Of a stretch of DNA of 30,000 nt, positions 1 to 8,739 are shown piece by piece. The translations under genes and the position numbers were made by a program. This DNA is from Chrysomallon squamiferum (lineage: Eukaryota; Mollusca; Gastropoda; Neomphalida; Peltospiridae), in contig CM022675.1 in assembly GCA_012295275.1 (NCBI GenBank), positions 11,177,016 through 11,207,015 on the forward strand, given 5' to 3'. Under the pieces are notes generated by a model, which did no database searches, was not told where the DNA came from, and saw only the letters and a program-made list of their open reading frames with translations. Each line of letters begins with the position of its first letter. The stretch's first letter is position 1.

Positions 1-138
1 AAGTCATTCCTAAATCTTTAAATTTGACTTGAGAACAAACTTCATTTCGTAAGATAGGCGAGGTCCTGGCAGTTAACGTCGAACCGCAGATGGTACCGAG
101 GCCTGTAACGAAATATCGAACAAGGGTGCGAAACATTT
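1..138. other. Unique leading segment
   Basis: Mixed-composition sequence with several CpG dinucleotides and no tandem repeat. No open frame or RNA fold that I recognise. It leads directly into a CT tract and could be the edge of an island that starts outside the window. Confidence 0.4.
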
Positions 139-170
139 CTCTCCTCTCTCTCTCTCTCTCTCTCTGTCTC
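139..170. repeat. (CT)n microsatellite
   Basis: Imperfect CT dinucleotide run interrupted by CC and GT, followed immediately by the CpG-rich word TCGCGCGAAAACCG. Shortest of the long CT/GA tracts in the window. Confidence 0.9.
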
Positions 171-224
171 GCGCGAAAACCGAAACCTGTTTCAGTGTGA
201 TTAGGAATCCAGATGTTCTCTTGT

Positions 225-510
225 TTTTATTTTGTTTTTTTTTTGTGTTTTTTTTTTCCCCGTTTCTAAGTCATTTTGTTATCACTTTTGTTATTTGTTT
301 TTGTTTTTTTCTTGTCTTTCATCGTTTATCTTTTTTTTTTTTTTTTTTTTTTTTTCTTTACTTTATATTTTTTCTTTTTCTTTTTTAGATACTTCAAGGA
401 TTTGTTTTTTCAAAGTTTGGTGTTTTCGTGTTGTTGTTTTTTTTCCTTCTATAATTTCAGTTTTGGCTTGTTTTTTTCTGGTTTTTATTTTTTTTTTTTT
501 TTTTTTTTGC
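225..510. repeat. T-rich low-complexity tract
   Basis: Nearly 300 bases of T with scattered G and C, including uninterrupted T runs at about 331-355 and 488-508. Apparent reading frames here are Phe-rich translations of the tract and are not genes. Confidence 0.9.
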
Positions 511-682
511 TAACTTTGATCGGAAATTTTAATTACATAGAAAGATGAATGACTGAATGGATAAATGCACACATTTCATAATTTATTAAATTAAATTTAT
601 GTTCCTTATTAGTTATTAAGTATTTGCACCTCAAATATTTGCAAATATGTGAGTGTTTCACAGTACAATGTCAAAAACAAGA
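511..682. other. AT-rich unique spacer
   Basis: Ordinary AT-rich sequence without tandem structure; nothing recognisable in it. Confidence 0.5.
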
Positions 683-724
683 AATAATAATAATCATAAT
701 CATGATGTTAATAATAATAATAAC

Positions 725-763
<39 letters not shown>
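683..763. repeat. (AAT)n microsatellite
   Basis: Trinucleotide array with a degenerate left edge (ATC and ATG variants, AAC at 723) that grades into a clean AAT core at about 726-762, as expected for an array still expanding at one end. Confidence 0.95.
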
Positions 764-764
<1 letters not shown>

Positions 765-814
765 GTTACCGACAATATTTCAGACATTAAATGAAGGGAA
801 AAAAACGACATAAC

Positions 815-818
<4 letters not shown>

Positions 819-845
<27 letters not shown>
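819..845. repeat. Poly-A run
   Basis: 27 consecutive A. No retroelement body is recognisable to the left and no target-site duplication is obvious, so it is called as a homopolymer only. Confidence 0.95.
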
Positions 846-865
846 TGTAGTAAAACGAAACTTAT

Positions 866-1260
866 CCCTCAATCAGCAAGTTTACAAAACTGCCACTGAC
901 ATCCCCCACGTGACCCACGCCCCGGGGGTCCTTCCGGACACCGCCGAGAGAGAGAGGAGAGGAGGGAGGGCCAGCCAGCCAGCCTCTTCTTGAACGCGAG
1001 AGGTATGCGCGCGCATCCTCAGACCGCAGTAGGCAGCTGTTAGCTGGCCCGGCCACTTGAGCAGTTTTATGATTGTATACGGTACGGAGTGACATTTTTA
1101 TTCCTTTCAAAGCCAGCACTCGGGAGTGGAGACTCTTGTGTTTGAGCAAAGGGCCAGATATCCAAGTAAGGGTGGTTTAAATCACGACCGGTTTGACGGT
1201 TTTACTGCTTCGTGTGATCATTTGGACGCAAACTATGTAGAACGTTATCTTCAAGGTCAT
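866..1260. other. CpG-richer unique island, possible regulatory or exonic DNA
   Basis: Compared with its surroundings this block is clearly richer in G+C and CpG. It holds a CACGTG E-box at 908-913, a CCCCGGGG palindrome near 920, a CCAGC triplication near 970-983, a GCGC palindrome at 1005-1016 and a long stop-free minus-strand frame (862-1149). That frame has no family resemblance that I can see. The composition fits a promoter, a 5-prime exon or a conserved non-coding element, but the sequence alone does not decide between them. Confidence 0.35.
1005..1016. promoter_or_regulatory. Perfect palindrome ATGCGCGCGCAT
   Basis: Twelve-base perfect palindrome of alternating purine and pyrimidine inside the CpG-richer island. 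It resembles, but is not identical to, NRF1-type GCGCATGCGC sites, and alternating GC of this kind can adopt Z-DNA. Function is inferred only. Confidence 0.35.
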
Positions 1261-1345
1261 GGCAAGTTCCTTTTCTCTTTCTCAGAATTTCTCAGATATT
1301 AAAATCAGACCTCGGTATCAGTTTGGACTTCCTTTTATTATTTCG

Positions 1346-1361
1346 CCCCCCCACCCCACCC
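1346..1361 (-). other. C-run; G-quadruplex motif on minus strand
   Basis: C7-A-C4-A-C3 gives four G-tracts of at least three with single-base loops when read on the minus strand. It is the clearest such motif in the first 5 kb and is isolated in AT-rich DNA. Confidence 0.5.
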
Positions 1362-1370
1362 GCAAAAAAC

Positions 1371-1415
1371 TTTTTAATTTTTTTTTTATTTTCATTTTTA
1401 TTTTTTTTTTTTTTA
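1371..1415. repeat. Poly-T-rich run
   Basis: T runs broken by single A and C bases; no other content. Confidence 0.85.
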
Positions 1416-1500
1416 TGTTTTCAGTTCATTTTATTACATTTTGAAAATAAAACTCTGACTTTCAAAGCTTCCCTTGTCCCTCTCCAACTTTCTTAAAATA

Positions 1501-1577
1501 TATACATTGCGTGCGTGTGTGCGTGTGTGCGTGTGTGTGTATAAAAGGAGAAAAAAGCAAAATGTATAAAATATATA
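1501..1577. repeat. Dispersed duplicate, copy 1, with (GT)n
   Basis: TATACATTG, a GT/GCGT array, then ATAAAAGGAG, AAGCAAAATGTATAAAAT and ATATA. The same order of words recurs at 2212-2276. The GT array is longer in this copy, while the non-repeat flanks are nearly identical. Confidence 0.85.
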
Positions 1578-1583
1578 CAGATA

Positions 1584-1585
<2 letters not shown>

Positions 1586-1655
<70 letters not shown>
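1586..1655. repeat. (CT)n microsatellite
   Basis: About 70 bases of uninterrupted CT dinucleotide, abutting copy 1 of the local duplicate. Ser-Leu or Arg-Glu open frames across it are artefacts of the repeat. Confidence 0.95.
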
Positions 1656-1658
<3 letters not shown>

Positions 1659-2211
1659 TCTCTACCTCTTTTTCTCTATATGTTAATCTAGAATAAAACA
1701 CAGCACAGCGCAAAGACATACAAAACATACACACATACATTTAATATGTAATTTAGGTCGTATAACTTGTCGCAGAAATGTGTGAAATGGAGAGATAAAA
1801 TTACCGTAGAACTCAAGCAATAAATTCGTTAAAATATAATCACCATAATAAAGATAAGTAAATTATCAATTAGACAAATACGTAAGAAAAATAAATAAAT
1901 AAATAAATACAAAATAACAATAAAAGTATATATATAAATCACAATAACAACATATAAATGAATGAACGAATGAATAAATTAATTAATTAAAACTGTGAAA
2001 ATGTGAAAAACAATCGCATATAGGTATTTTATTAATTTAGAGCAAAATATTAAAAAAAAGTTTTATTCAGAAGGATTATGCGTATGTTTTGTTAATTTCT
2101 TTAAGAAAAGAAAATTGGTAAAAAGGTCAAAGTTAACAAGAAGCAATAAAGTATAAATAATTATATAAATTAATAAAGACATTTTTAAAATTTAGAAATT
2201 GATTATTGTTT
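1656..2211. other. AT-rich spacer with short AAAT and ATGA runs
   Basis: AT-rich sequence with minor tandem islands (AAAT at about 1889-1909, GAATGAAC-type near 1960-1980, AATT near 1977-1990). No coding or RNA signal seen. Confidence 0.5.
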
Positions 2212-2264
2212 TATACATTGTGTGCGTGTGTGCGTGTATAAAAGGAGATAAAAGCAAAATGTAT

Positions 2265-2276
<12 letters not shown>
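2212..2276. repeat. Dispersed duplicate, copy 2, with (GT)n
   Basis: Second copy of the 1501-1577 segment in the same orientation, about 710 bases downstream. It shares TATACATTG, the GTGCGTGT motif, ATAAAAGGAG, AAGCAAAATGTATAAAAT and the AT tail. In this copy the AT tail is the part that has expanded. Confidence 0.85.

Positions 2277-2296
<20 letters not shown>
2267..2296. repeat. (AT)n microsatellite
   Basis: About 30 bases of AT dinucleotide forming the expanded tail of the duplicate copy 2. Confidence 0.9.
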
Positions 2297-2299
<3 letters not shown>

Positions 2300-2672
2300 T
2301 GAGAAAATAAATGCTTAAGAATTAATTTGTTTTATTAATTTACTGAGTTATTTATTTATTCATTCATTTATTCAGTTATTCATTCATTCTGTCTCTTTAC
2401 CGATTCACTGATTTATTTATTTTATTTTATTTTATTTTGTTTTGTTTTAATTTATTTCAGAACATGCTGAAAACAGTTTTAAGATTGAAACTATTTATAT
2501 TTTTTTCTTCTAAATTTGTTCAGTTATATTGTCTCTCTTATTTGTTTTTGGTTTTGTTTTATTTCGTTTTAAATAATGCTATTTAGCTTAAGTTAAGATT
2601 TAATATCTTGTTCAGTAAATAAAATGATATTCATTTGTTTATTAATTCATTTACTGGATGGTTTTATTCCAG
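2297..2672. other. AT-rich spacer with ATTC and TTTTA runs
   Basis: Contains short (ATTC)n near 2358-2390 and (TTTTA)n near 2415-2450. No coding or RNA signal. Confidence 0.5.
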
Positions 2673-2863
2673 ATATTATGATATTATGTTATATTATATT
2701 ATATTATATTATATTATATTATGTTATATTATATTATATTATATTATATTATATTATTATATTATATTATATTATATTATATTATGTTATATTATGTTAT
2801 ATTATGTTATATTATATTACATTATATTATATTATACAATATTATATTATATTATATTATATT
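2673..2863. repeat. (TTATA)n pentanucleotide array
   Basis: About 190 bases with a five-base period, TTATA. The variant unit TTATG recurs several times in the middle, a sign of partial homogenisation. Tyr-Ile-Leu frames here are translations of the array. It is the only long pentanucleotide array in the window. Confidence 0.95.
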
Positions 2864-2932
2864 CATTAGTTCATTTGTTAAATACAGTCAATATTTTATT
2901 TATTTACTACAACTTTTAACTACATTATTACA

Positions 2933-3006
2933 AAAATATTTTATAATGATTTATTTATTTTTTTAATTTTTAATGTAACTAACGAATTGCCTTAAATAAT
3001 AAATAA
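2933..3006. repeat. Local duplicate, left copy
   Basis: ATATTTTA, GATTTATTTATT, ACGAATTGCCTTA and AATAATAAAT occur here in the order found again at 3173-3247, offset by about 237 bases. The two copies bracket the tetranucleotide arrays at 3036-3157. Confidence 0.7.
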
Positions 3007-3034
3007 TACCATCGTTGTTCTTTGGATGATCTAA

Positions 3035-3157
<123 letters not shown>

Positions 3158-3172
3158 CCTCAACAACAGTAA

Positions 3173-3247
3173 AGAATATTTTACAAATGGGAATTTGTAT
3201 GATTATTTATTTAAACGTACGAATGCCTTAGATATAAATAATAAATT
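3173..3247. repeat. Local duplicate, right copy
   Basis: Right-hand partner of 2933-3006, with the words GAATATTTTA, GATTATTTATTT, ACGAATGCCTTA and AATAATAAAT. It has diverged by substitutions and small indels. Confidence 0.7.
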
Positions 3248-3292
3248 AAAAGTTTCTGATTCATTTTAAAATTTAATTTGAATTTGTAAAAT

Positions 3293-3341
3293 ATACACAC
3301 AGACATACAGACACACCCGCACACACAGACACACACACAGA
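3293..3341. repeat. (AC)n-rich imperfect tract
   Basis: CA dinucleotide with interspersed CAGA units. Nothing else in it. Confidence 0.85.
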
Positions 3342-3489
3342 TAATTTTATATATATTTAAATAATTATTCAGTTTATATTCATTCATATTTATTTATTTA
3401 TTTATAATTGTTTTCGTTTGTAAATAACATACGTGAATATTAATAATATCTATGAGGACAGAAGTTCAAAAATAAATGTAACACAAAAT

Positions 3490-3491
3490 AA

Positions 3492-3584
<93 letters not shown>
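3490..3584. repeat. (AGT)n followed by (AAT)n
   Basis: About 66 bases of AGT units switch at 3556 to about 28 bases of AAT units. Translated it gives Ser then Asn runs, which is a repeat artefact. One of several trinucleotide-to-trinucleotide transitions here. Confidence 0.95.
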
Positions 3585-3585
<1 letters not shown>

Positions 3586-3746
3586 GAACGAAAGAAAACA
3601 ACAAGAATTTTATTTTAATAATTATTGTTACTTAAACTAATTTGATTTTATGTAGTGTATAATTTATAGGTTCAAGAAAATATTTAATATTATTATTATT
3701 CTTTTAATGATAAACAGTTGTATTTAAAATATAATTTAAGCACTCT

Positions 3747-3845
3747 TTATTTATTTGTTTGTTTGTTTGTTTGTTTGTTTGTTTATTTATTTATTTATTT
3801 ATATATTTATTTATTTATATGTGTCTTTGCTTATTTATTTATTTG
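3747..3845. repeat. (TTTG)n followed by (TTTA)n
   Basis: TTTG units to about 3783, then TTTA units with interruptions to 3845. Leu-Phe-Val/Ile frames across it are artefacts. Confidence 0.95.
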
Positions 3846-4182
3846 CATCAGTTTATATGTTTGCTTTCTGAAAAAACTATTTACTTCAGCTGTAAAAACC
3901 TTTTTTCACTATTTATTTATTTTTTATTTTCTCTCTTTCATAATTTCTTTATATCCTTATTTGTTTTTCTTGAATTTTATCCATCCGTGCACACGTTATA
4001 TAAAAATCTGTCAATTTCGAGTTACAAGAGAGTAAGATTAAGTTTAAAACAACTTCATATTAGTGATTGAAAAACACGTTCTCAAATGTTAACTGTAATA
4101 TCAGTTTTTCTACCTTTTCAAAGAATTATAATATAGTTAGGAGACAGCCCTATTTAAATAGCAAAATATTTCATCCATGTAA
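3846..4182. other. AT-rich unique spacer
   Basis: No tandem structure and no coding pattern. The apparent frames that enter it from the left arise in the tetranucleotide array. Confidence 0.5.
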
Positions 4183-4338
4183 TAATAATTATAATAATAA
4201 TAATAATACTTGAATAATAAGAAGATTAAGATGATGATGAAAAAGAACAACAAAAATAACAAAATCTACAACAGGCCCAACGGCAACAACAACAACAAAA
4301 AAAAGAAAAAGAATTACAATAACAATAATAATGATACC

Positions 4339-4395
<57 letters not shown>

Positions 4396-4530
4396 TAATT
4401 GAAGAAGAAGAAGATGATTATCATGATGAAGAAAAATAAGAACAACTGTCAAAATCAACAACAAGGGCAACGGCAGCAACAACAACAACAGAAAATAAAA
4501 TAAAATACAATAAAATAAAATAGAATAAAA

Positions 4531-4561
<31 letters not shown>

Positions 4562-4590
4562 ATGATAATAATAAACATAAACGAAAGGTA
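4183..4590. repeat. Imperfect tandem duplication of about 190 bp with internal microsatellites
   Basis: Unit 1 starts near 4211 and unit 2 near 4400. Both run TGAA-GAAGA, ATGATGA, AAAAT, CAAAATC, CAACAAC and CAACGGCARCAACAACAAC; CAAAATC lies at 4260 and 4450, an offset of 190. Unit 1 continues into an AAAAAG/AAT block at 4321-4390. Unit 2 continues into TAAAA and TAAA blocks and then into the dispersed repeat at 4578. Confidence 0.8.
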
Positions 4591-4771
4591 AAATTAACAA
4601 ACGTTTGTGTATATTTTTTTAGTTTCGACTATAAATAACTTTAACCGATCGATTGGTCGCCTATATTTATCTTGGTGGAATAATATCGATAATTGTCCGA
4701 TATCAATAATTTATTTGTGTTTATTATTGGTACAGCTGCCACACACAATGCTATAGGATTACAATTAAGTA
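4468..4771 (+). repeat. Dispersed repeat, copy A
   Basis: The core at 4578-4771 is highly similar to the reverse complement of 18800-18991. Shared words include AAACGAAAGG, AGTTTCGACTATAAATAAC, TTTAACCGATCGATTGGTC, GATATCAATAATTTATTTGTG and GGTACAGCTGCCACACACAA. Similarity decays after about 4771. To the left, CAACGGCAGCAACAACAACA at 4468-4487 also matches copy B exactly; between lie copy-specific simple repeats (TAAAA/TAAA here). There are no terminal inverted repeats, coding capacity or tail that I can see. It may be a short non-autonomous transposon or SINE remnant of unknown class. Confidence 0.85.
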
Positions 4772-5049
4772 AAGATAATCCAAGGTGATAATGCATACAA
4801 GCATACATACACACGTAAATAAAAAGTAAAACAAACAAACAAGCGATAAATAAATAAATAAATAATGAAACAATAAATAAGTAAAAGGAAAATTAACATT
4901 ACACTGAGGAATCAATAAACGAACAAATGAATCAAGGAAAAATGAAGAAAGAAAGGGAGGAAATGAATAAAAAGAATAGGACTTTTTTGATAGAATGTAA
5001 ATGAAACTGAAAACTAGTTATTAAAAACGTTTTACTAAATATGTATATA
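4772..5049. other. AT-rich spacer
   Basis: AT-rich, purine-biased DNA with a short AAAT run near 4844-4865. Nothing recognisable. Confidence 0.5.

Positions 5050-5104
<55 letters not shown>
5050..5104. repeat. (AAT)n microsatellite
   Basis: About 55 uninterrupted bases of AAT. Confidence 0.95.
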
Positions 5105-5105
<1 letters not shown>

Positions 5106-5184
5106 TCGAATAGGATGAAAATGCTAGATAAAATATAATTAAAACCTTGATATCATTTTACAAAATACTGAACATTGATATATG

Positions 5185-5239
5185 TTTATTTATTTATTTA
5201 TTTATTTATTTACCTATTTATTTTTAATTTATTTATTTC
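5185..5239. repeat. (TTTA)n microsatellite
   Basis: TTTA units with one TTTACC interruption and a degenerate right edge. Confidence 0.9.
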
Positions 5240-5304
5240 GATTAATTATTCTCTCTTCAATGCTTTATGCAAAAATTTTCCAGTTAATATAACCACAATA
5301 ACGG

Positions 5305-5338
5305 CATCATCATCAACAATAATAATAATAATAATAAT
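5305..5338. repeat. (ATC)n to (AAT)n short array
   Basis: CATCATCATCAACAATAAT shows a stepwise change from ATC through AAC to AAT units. Confidence 0.85.
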
Positions 5339-5474
5339 TTGTATTACTGTCTTTCATCTTAATTTTTAAACTGATTTATTTTCCTTCTTACATTAACTCA
5401 GTCTTTTACACTGTCACTTTCATAACAAAAGCATAAGGAAAATAATAAAAAAAAAAAAACGGTTATATTTACAC

Positions 5475-5544
5475 AAGAAACGTGGTAGGCTGGATGTTCT
5501 GGGAAAATAGATCGATGGTTGCCTAGCACAATAGAACGTTTCTT
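5475..5544. repeat. Imperfect inverted repeat
   Basis: AAGAAACG at 5475-5482 is the reverse complement of CGTTTCTT at 5537-5544. Inside it, GTAGGC near 5485-5490 faces GCCTAG at 5521-5526. The arms enclose a loop with ATCGAT. It could be a degraded short inverted-repeat element or a chance hairpin. Confidence 0.45.
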
Positions 5545-5622
5545 ATTTGATAACGTATTTGTATTAAGTCGATTGACAATCGGTAATACATTCAGATAAC
5601 AGAGAATGAGTGAAGAAGAGAC

Positions 5623-5625
<3 letters not shown>

Positions 5626-5699
<74 letters not shown>
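5626..5699. repeat. (GA)n microsatellite
   Basis: About 74 uninterrupted bases of GA, directly upstream of the GC-richer island at 5707-6057. Confidence 0.95.
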
Positions 5700-5702
<3 letters not shown>

Positions 5703-5706
5703 AAAT

Positions 5707-6057
5707 CTAGTAATATTTCCATATACACCCACAACGTATTTTCCCTAGTTGTCCGCAATCTTGTCTTGACCCGCGGAATGTCAACAGACTGACTTGTTTC
5801 GCACAACGCAGGTTACGTAGTCGCCGAGGAGGAAACCGTTCACGCGCGTGCGACGCTAACAAACGAGCTCTTGCCGCCATCGCTGTTCCGTTGTCGTCGG
5901 TGACAATGGAGAAGTTGGCGACGAAAGCCGAATCGGAAGTCGGACAAAGCTGAGACATGTTGTACCACTTACCGTCTGCTAGTTTTTTTCCATTTGTCAA
6001 TTTCAGCTCCTTTTCGCGCCTCGTGTTGGTTTTCTGCTTCGCTCGTCCAGCGGTACG
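5707..6057. other. CpG-rich unique island
   Basis: The densest CpG stretch of the first 10 kb (for example CACGCGCGTGCGACG, TTGCCGCCATCG, TTGTCGTCGGTG). The minus strand is open for 97 codons (5707-6000), probably because high GC lowers stop frequency, and no family is recognised. On the minus strand GGTAAGTGG near 5966-5974 would be a good splice donor. On the plus strand a 15-codon frame starts at ATGGAGAAG near 5906. Promoter, untranslated exon or CpG island are all possible; none is proved. Confidence 0.35.
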
Positions 6058-6086
6058 TTTTTTTTTTTTTTTTTTTTTTTTTTTTT
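6058..6086. repeat. Poly-T run
   Basis: 29 consecutive T at the right border of the CpG-rich island. Confidence 0.95.
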
Positions 6087-6344
6087 GTTATAAGCCAGCA
6101 TCACCTCTCCAATCCTGGGTGAATGAGTACACTCCTGAAAGAATGATGATAACGATTTTTGATTTCACGATTTATAAATACATTTTTAAAAATTATGTAT
6201 ATATATATATAATAATATATTATAATTATATATATAATAATAATAAATAAATAAATAAAATAAAATAAAAAATAATAAATATATAAAAGGTGTAAATGAC
6301 GTTCAATCAATGTGCCATTTATTTTCTTACTCGCGATGAAAAAC
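6087..6344. repeat. AT-rich segment with (AT)n and (AATA)n/(AAAAT)n runs
   Basis: About 100 bases of unique sequence are followed by AT dinucleotide near 6196-6236, then AATA and AAAAT units to about 6282. Confidence 0.8.
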
Positions 6345-6572
6345 AAGGTTAATTTGTTTCCTCGTGCGCACCATGACATGCGTCACGTGACCAGCTCCGC
6401 GGCCAATCGCAGGCAAGCCCTGCCATACTGCGCCTAAATCAAAACGATAAAAATACATGTCGCCTTTAGGTATATGAAACGCGAATGCCAAGGTGATTAT
6501 TTGCTTTTGACACGCTGTTTCGTTCTCATTAATCCGACTGAAATATCCGCTGAACATTCTCTCAAAGAGCAT
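6345..6572. promoter_or_regulatory. Candidate promoter-like island with E-box palindrome and CCAAT box
   Basis: A GC-richer block in AT-rich DNA. It contains GTCACGTGAC (6382-6391), a perfect ten-base palindrome matching the CLEAR/USF-type E-box of MiT/TFE and USF bHLH factors, and GGCCAATCG (6401-6409), a CCAAT box twelve bases after the E-box. A CGTCA CRE half-site overlaps the E-box. The spacing of E-box and CCAAT is typical of housekeeping animal promoters, but no transcript is identified and direction is unknown. Confidence 0.35.
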
Positions 6573-6667
6573 GGATTTGACACTACAAACAGACTGGCGA
6601 TTTATTAGCTTATTAAGAAGTATCTTACATTTGATTTGTTACGTTTTAAGCAGTTGAAGAAAGTTAA
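6573..6667. other. AT-rich unique spacer
   Basis: No tandem structure or recognisable signal. Confidence 0.4.
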
Positions 6668-6900
6668 TGTGTTTTTTTTATTTTTTTATTTTTTTTTTTC
6701 GTATTTAATATATTCCATCTGCGTATTTTAGATTATTTTTTTTTTTTTTTATTTTATATATATATATATATTTTTTTTTATTTACTTTCAGGTTTTTATT
6801 TATTTATTTTTTTTTTTTTTTTATAAGTGTGCATTATTTTGTTTTATTATATTATTTTTATATTCTTCTTTTTAAAAAAAAATATATTTTGTTTTATCTT
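6668..6900. repeat. T-rich low-complexity tract with (TA)n
   Basis: Multiple T runs and a TATATATATA segment near 6757-6771. Confidence 0.9.
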
Positions 6901-6929
6901 TGTGATCTTTGTCTCTTTATTTAAATACG

Positions 6930-6931
6930 TT

Positions 6932-6982
<51 letters not shown>

Positions 6983-6997
6983 TTTGTTTATTTATTT
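6930..6997. repeat. (TTTA)n microsatellite
   Basis: About 68 bases of TTTA with one TTTG unit near the right edge. Confidence 0.95.
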
Positions 6998-7028
6998 CTT
7001 CTGGGCTTTTGCCTGCTTGGTAAAACAA

Positions 7029-7160
<132 letters not shown>

Positions 7161-7191
7161 TTTTTCTTTTTCTTTATTATTTTCTTTATTT

Positions 7192-7316
7192 AAAAAAAAT
7201 AAAAAAAAAAAAAAAAAAAATTTCCTTTCCTCTTTATATTTATTTATTTACTTTTAAACATTTTCTTTCCTCAAAGCCTTAAAAAAAAAAAAAAAGAAGA
7301 AGAAGAAGAAGAAATA
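7192..7316. repeat. Poly-A runs and short (GAA)n
   Basis: A-run at 7192-7220, a second at about 7280-7294, then GAA units to about 7313. Confidence 0.9.
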
Positions 7317-7582
7317 TTACATTCTTTCCGACGACAACTACATGTGTGTTCTCTACCCCAACTCAATATTATTAGAGATGAAGATAACATTATAACTCGA
7401 TATACACAATTACACAGTGGGACAACCGACAACAACAATGGAGGGATTGGCAAATTACTATTCCTGGACGTATCACCGCCACGAACATCATCAAACACGA
7501 CACAGCAATACGTCGAATTACCTCGCTGTTTGTGTGCTCAACCACAACGACGACAACAGTAGTATCTTTTTTTTTTCATTAT

Positions 7583-7584
<2 letters not shown>
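7317..7584. other. Unique sequence, moderately GC
   Basis: Non-repetitive, with ACAACGACGACAACAG-like degenerate ACA/ACG triplets near 7545-7560. Two overlapping plus-strand frames of 72-73 codons cross it (His/Thr/Asn rich) with no family match, so I do not call a gene. Confidence 0.4.

Positions 7585-7617
<33 letters not shown>
7585..7617. repeat. Poly-T run
   Basis: 33 consecutive T. Pairs conceptually with the poly-A at 7788-7828, about 170 bases away. Confidence 0.95.
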
Positions 7618-7622
<5 letters not shown>

Positions 7623-7784
7623 CAGAGTCAGATCATGATACCTTTCAAAAGATGGATAATGGGATGTCTAGATAGTAATCAGAAACCTCGACTGGGAGTT
7701 TGAAATCAAGGGGTCGGTTTTGTTACTAAGACATGGTTATATGTGTTCCAGGTGGGAGGGAGGGGGGGAAAGAGTTAATTTAAA

Positions 7785-7787
<3 letters not shown>
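7618..7787. other. Unique segment between poly-T and poly-A
   Basis: About 170 bases of mixed sequence enclosed by complementary homopolymers. It ends in a G-rich block, GGGAGGGAGGGGGGG (7754-7768), which fits a G-quadruplex consensus with one-base loops. Confidence 0.5.

Positions 7788-7828
<41 letters not shown>
7788..7828. repeat. Poly-A run
   Basis: 41 consecutive A, the longest homopolymer in the window. Confidence 0.95.
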
Positions 7829-7831
<3 letters not shown>

Positions 7832-8285
7832 AGAGATGGGATACCTTGTGTTGTTACGGCAATTATATGGTAACTATATAACATTAACGTCGACGGATAA
7901 ATAGAGAACTGTGTTTACAGCGCTGGCAAAGCTAATTATAAAGTCGAAACATGAACAAGAGAGAGAGATAAAACTCACAGAAAATTACACATTGCCAAGG
8001 CCTGTAGTTTGTAATGGTGAAAAAAAAAAAAAAAAAAAAAAAAAAATGGAATAAAAAATATGAAGATATAAAAAAAAAAATGGGTTGTGTGCAAATAAAA
8101 CAGGCGAAAAGAAAAATGAAAATATTCACATACATTTAATCATAAGAATTTGTAACCAAATAATGTTTGTGCGTCTGCATATTCATTAATCTGTCTATTT
8201 ATCTATATTCATAACAATGAAAACATATTTAGAACGAATAATTTTAAAATAAGAACAGCAAGAGCAAAATAACAACAACAATATG
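7829..8285. other. Unique AT-rich spacer with poly-A at 8020-8046
   Basis: Contains a 27-base A run and otherwise unremarkable sequence. No coding or RNA signal. Confidence 0.5.
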
Positions 8286-8328
<43 letters not shown>

Positions 8329-8530
8329 TGAAGAAGAAAAAAAAGAAGAAGAAGAAGATGATGATGGTCATGATGATAACAATAACGACAAGACAGATTA
8401 GCTGTGGTAGTAGTAGTTGTTACTGTTCTTTCGTAATAGTTGCGGCAGCAGTAGTAGCAGCAATAGTGGTTAAAACAGCAACAGTAATAGCAGTAGCTGT
8501 TGTGGTAGTTGCTTTAGTGATACGCATGTA
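8286..8530. repeat. Trinucleotide mosaic AAT-GAA-ATG-AAC then degenerate AGT/AGC
   Basis: AAT units (to about 8327) pass into GAA, then GATGATG with a GGTCATGATG motif, then AAC/ACG. After a short bridge come degenerate triplets (GTAGTAGTAG, GCAGCAGTAG, GTTGTGGTAG) to about 8520. The whole block stays in one triplet phase, hence the Asn/Lys/Met then Ala/Val frame, which is not taken as coding. Confidence 0.85.
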
Positions 8531-8739
8531 ACCGAGCAGAAGCTGATACGTCAGAAACAAACAAATAAATAAAGGAGGTAAAAATGTCACAGCAAAAAAA
8601 ACCCCTCTCAGTCCTTCTTCACTTCCACACCCTCAAAACAAAAATACAACAAAAAAAAAAACCAAAAGACGTAAAAGAAAAGAACAGAAAAAGAAAAGTT
8701 ATGAAGTCAAAAGCATAATTGATTCATACATCAATACAC
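8531..8739. other. A-rich spacer
   Basis: A-rich with several AAAAA runs; no recognisable signal. Confidence 0.4.

Noticed and set aside
2673-2863. Pentanucleotide array as a centromeric satellite
   Set aside because: Too short and too simple, with no higher-order structure; an ordinary microsatellite explains it.
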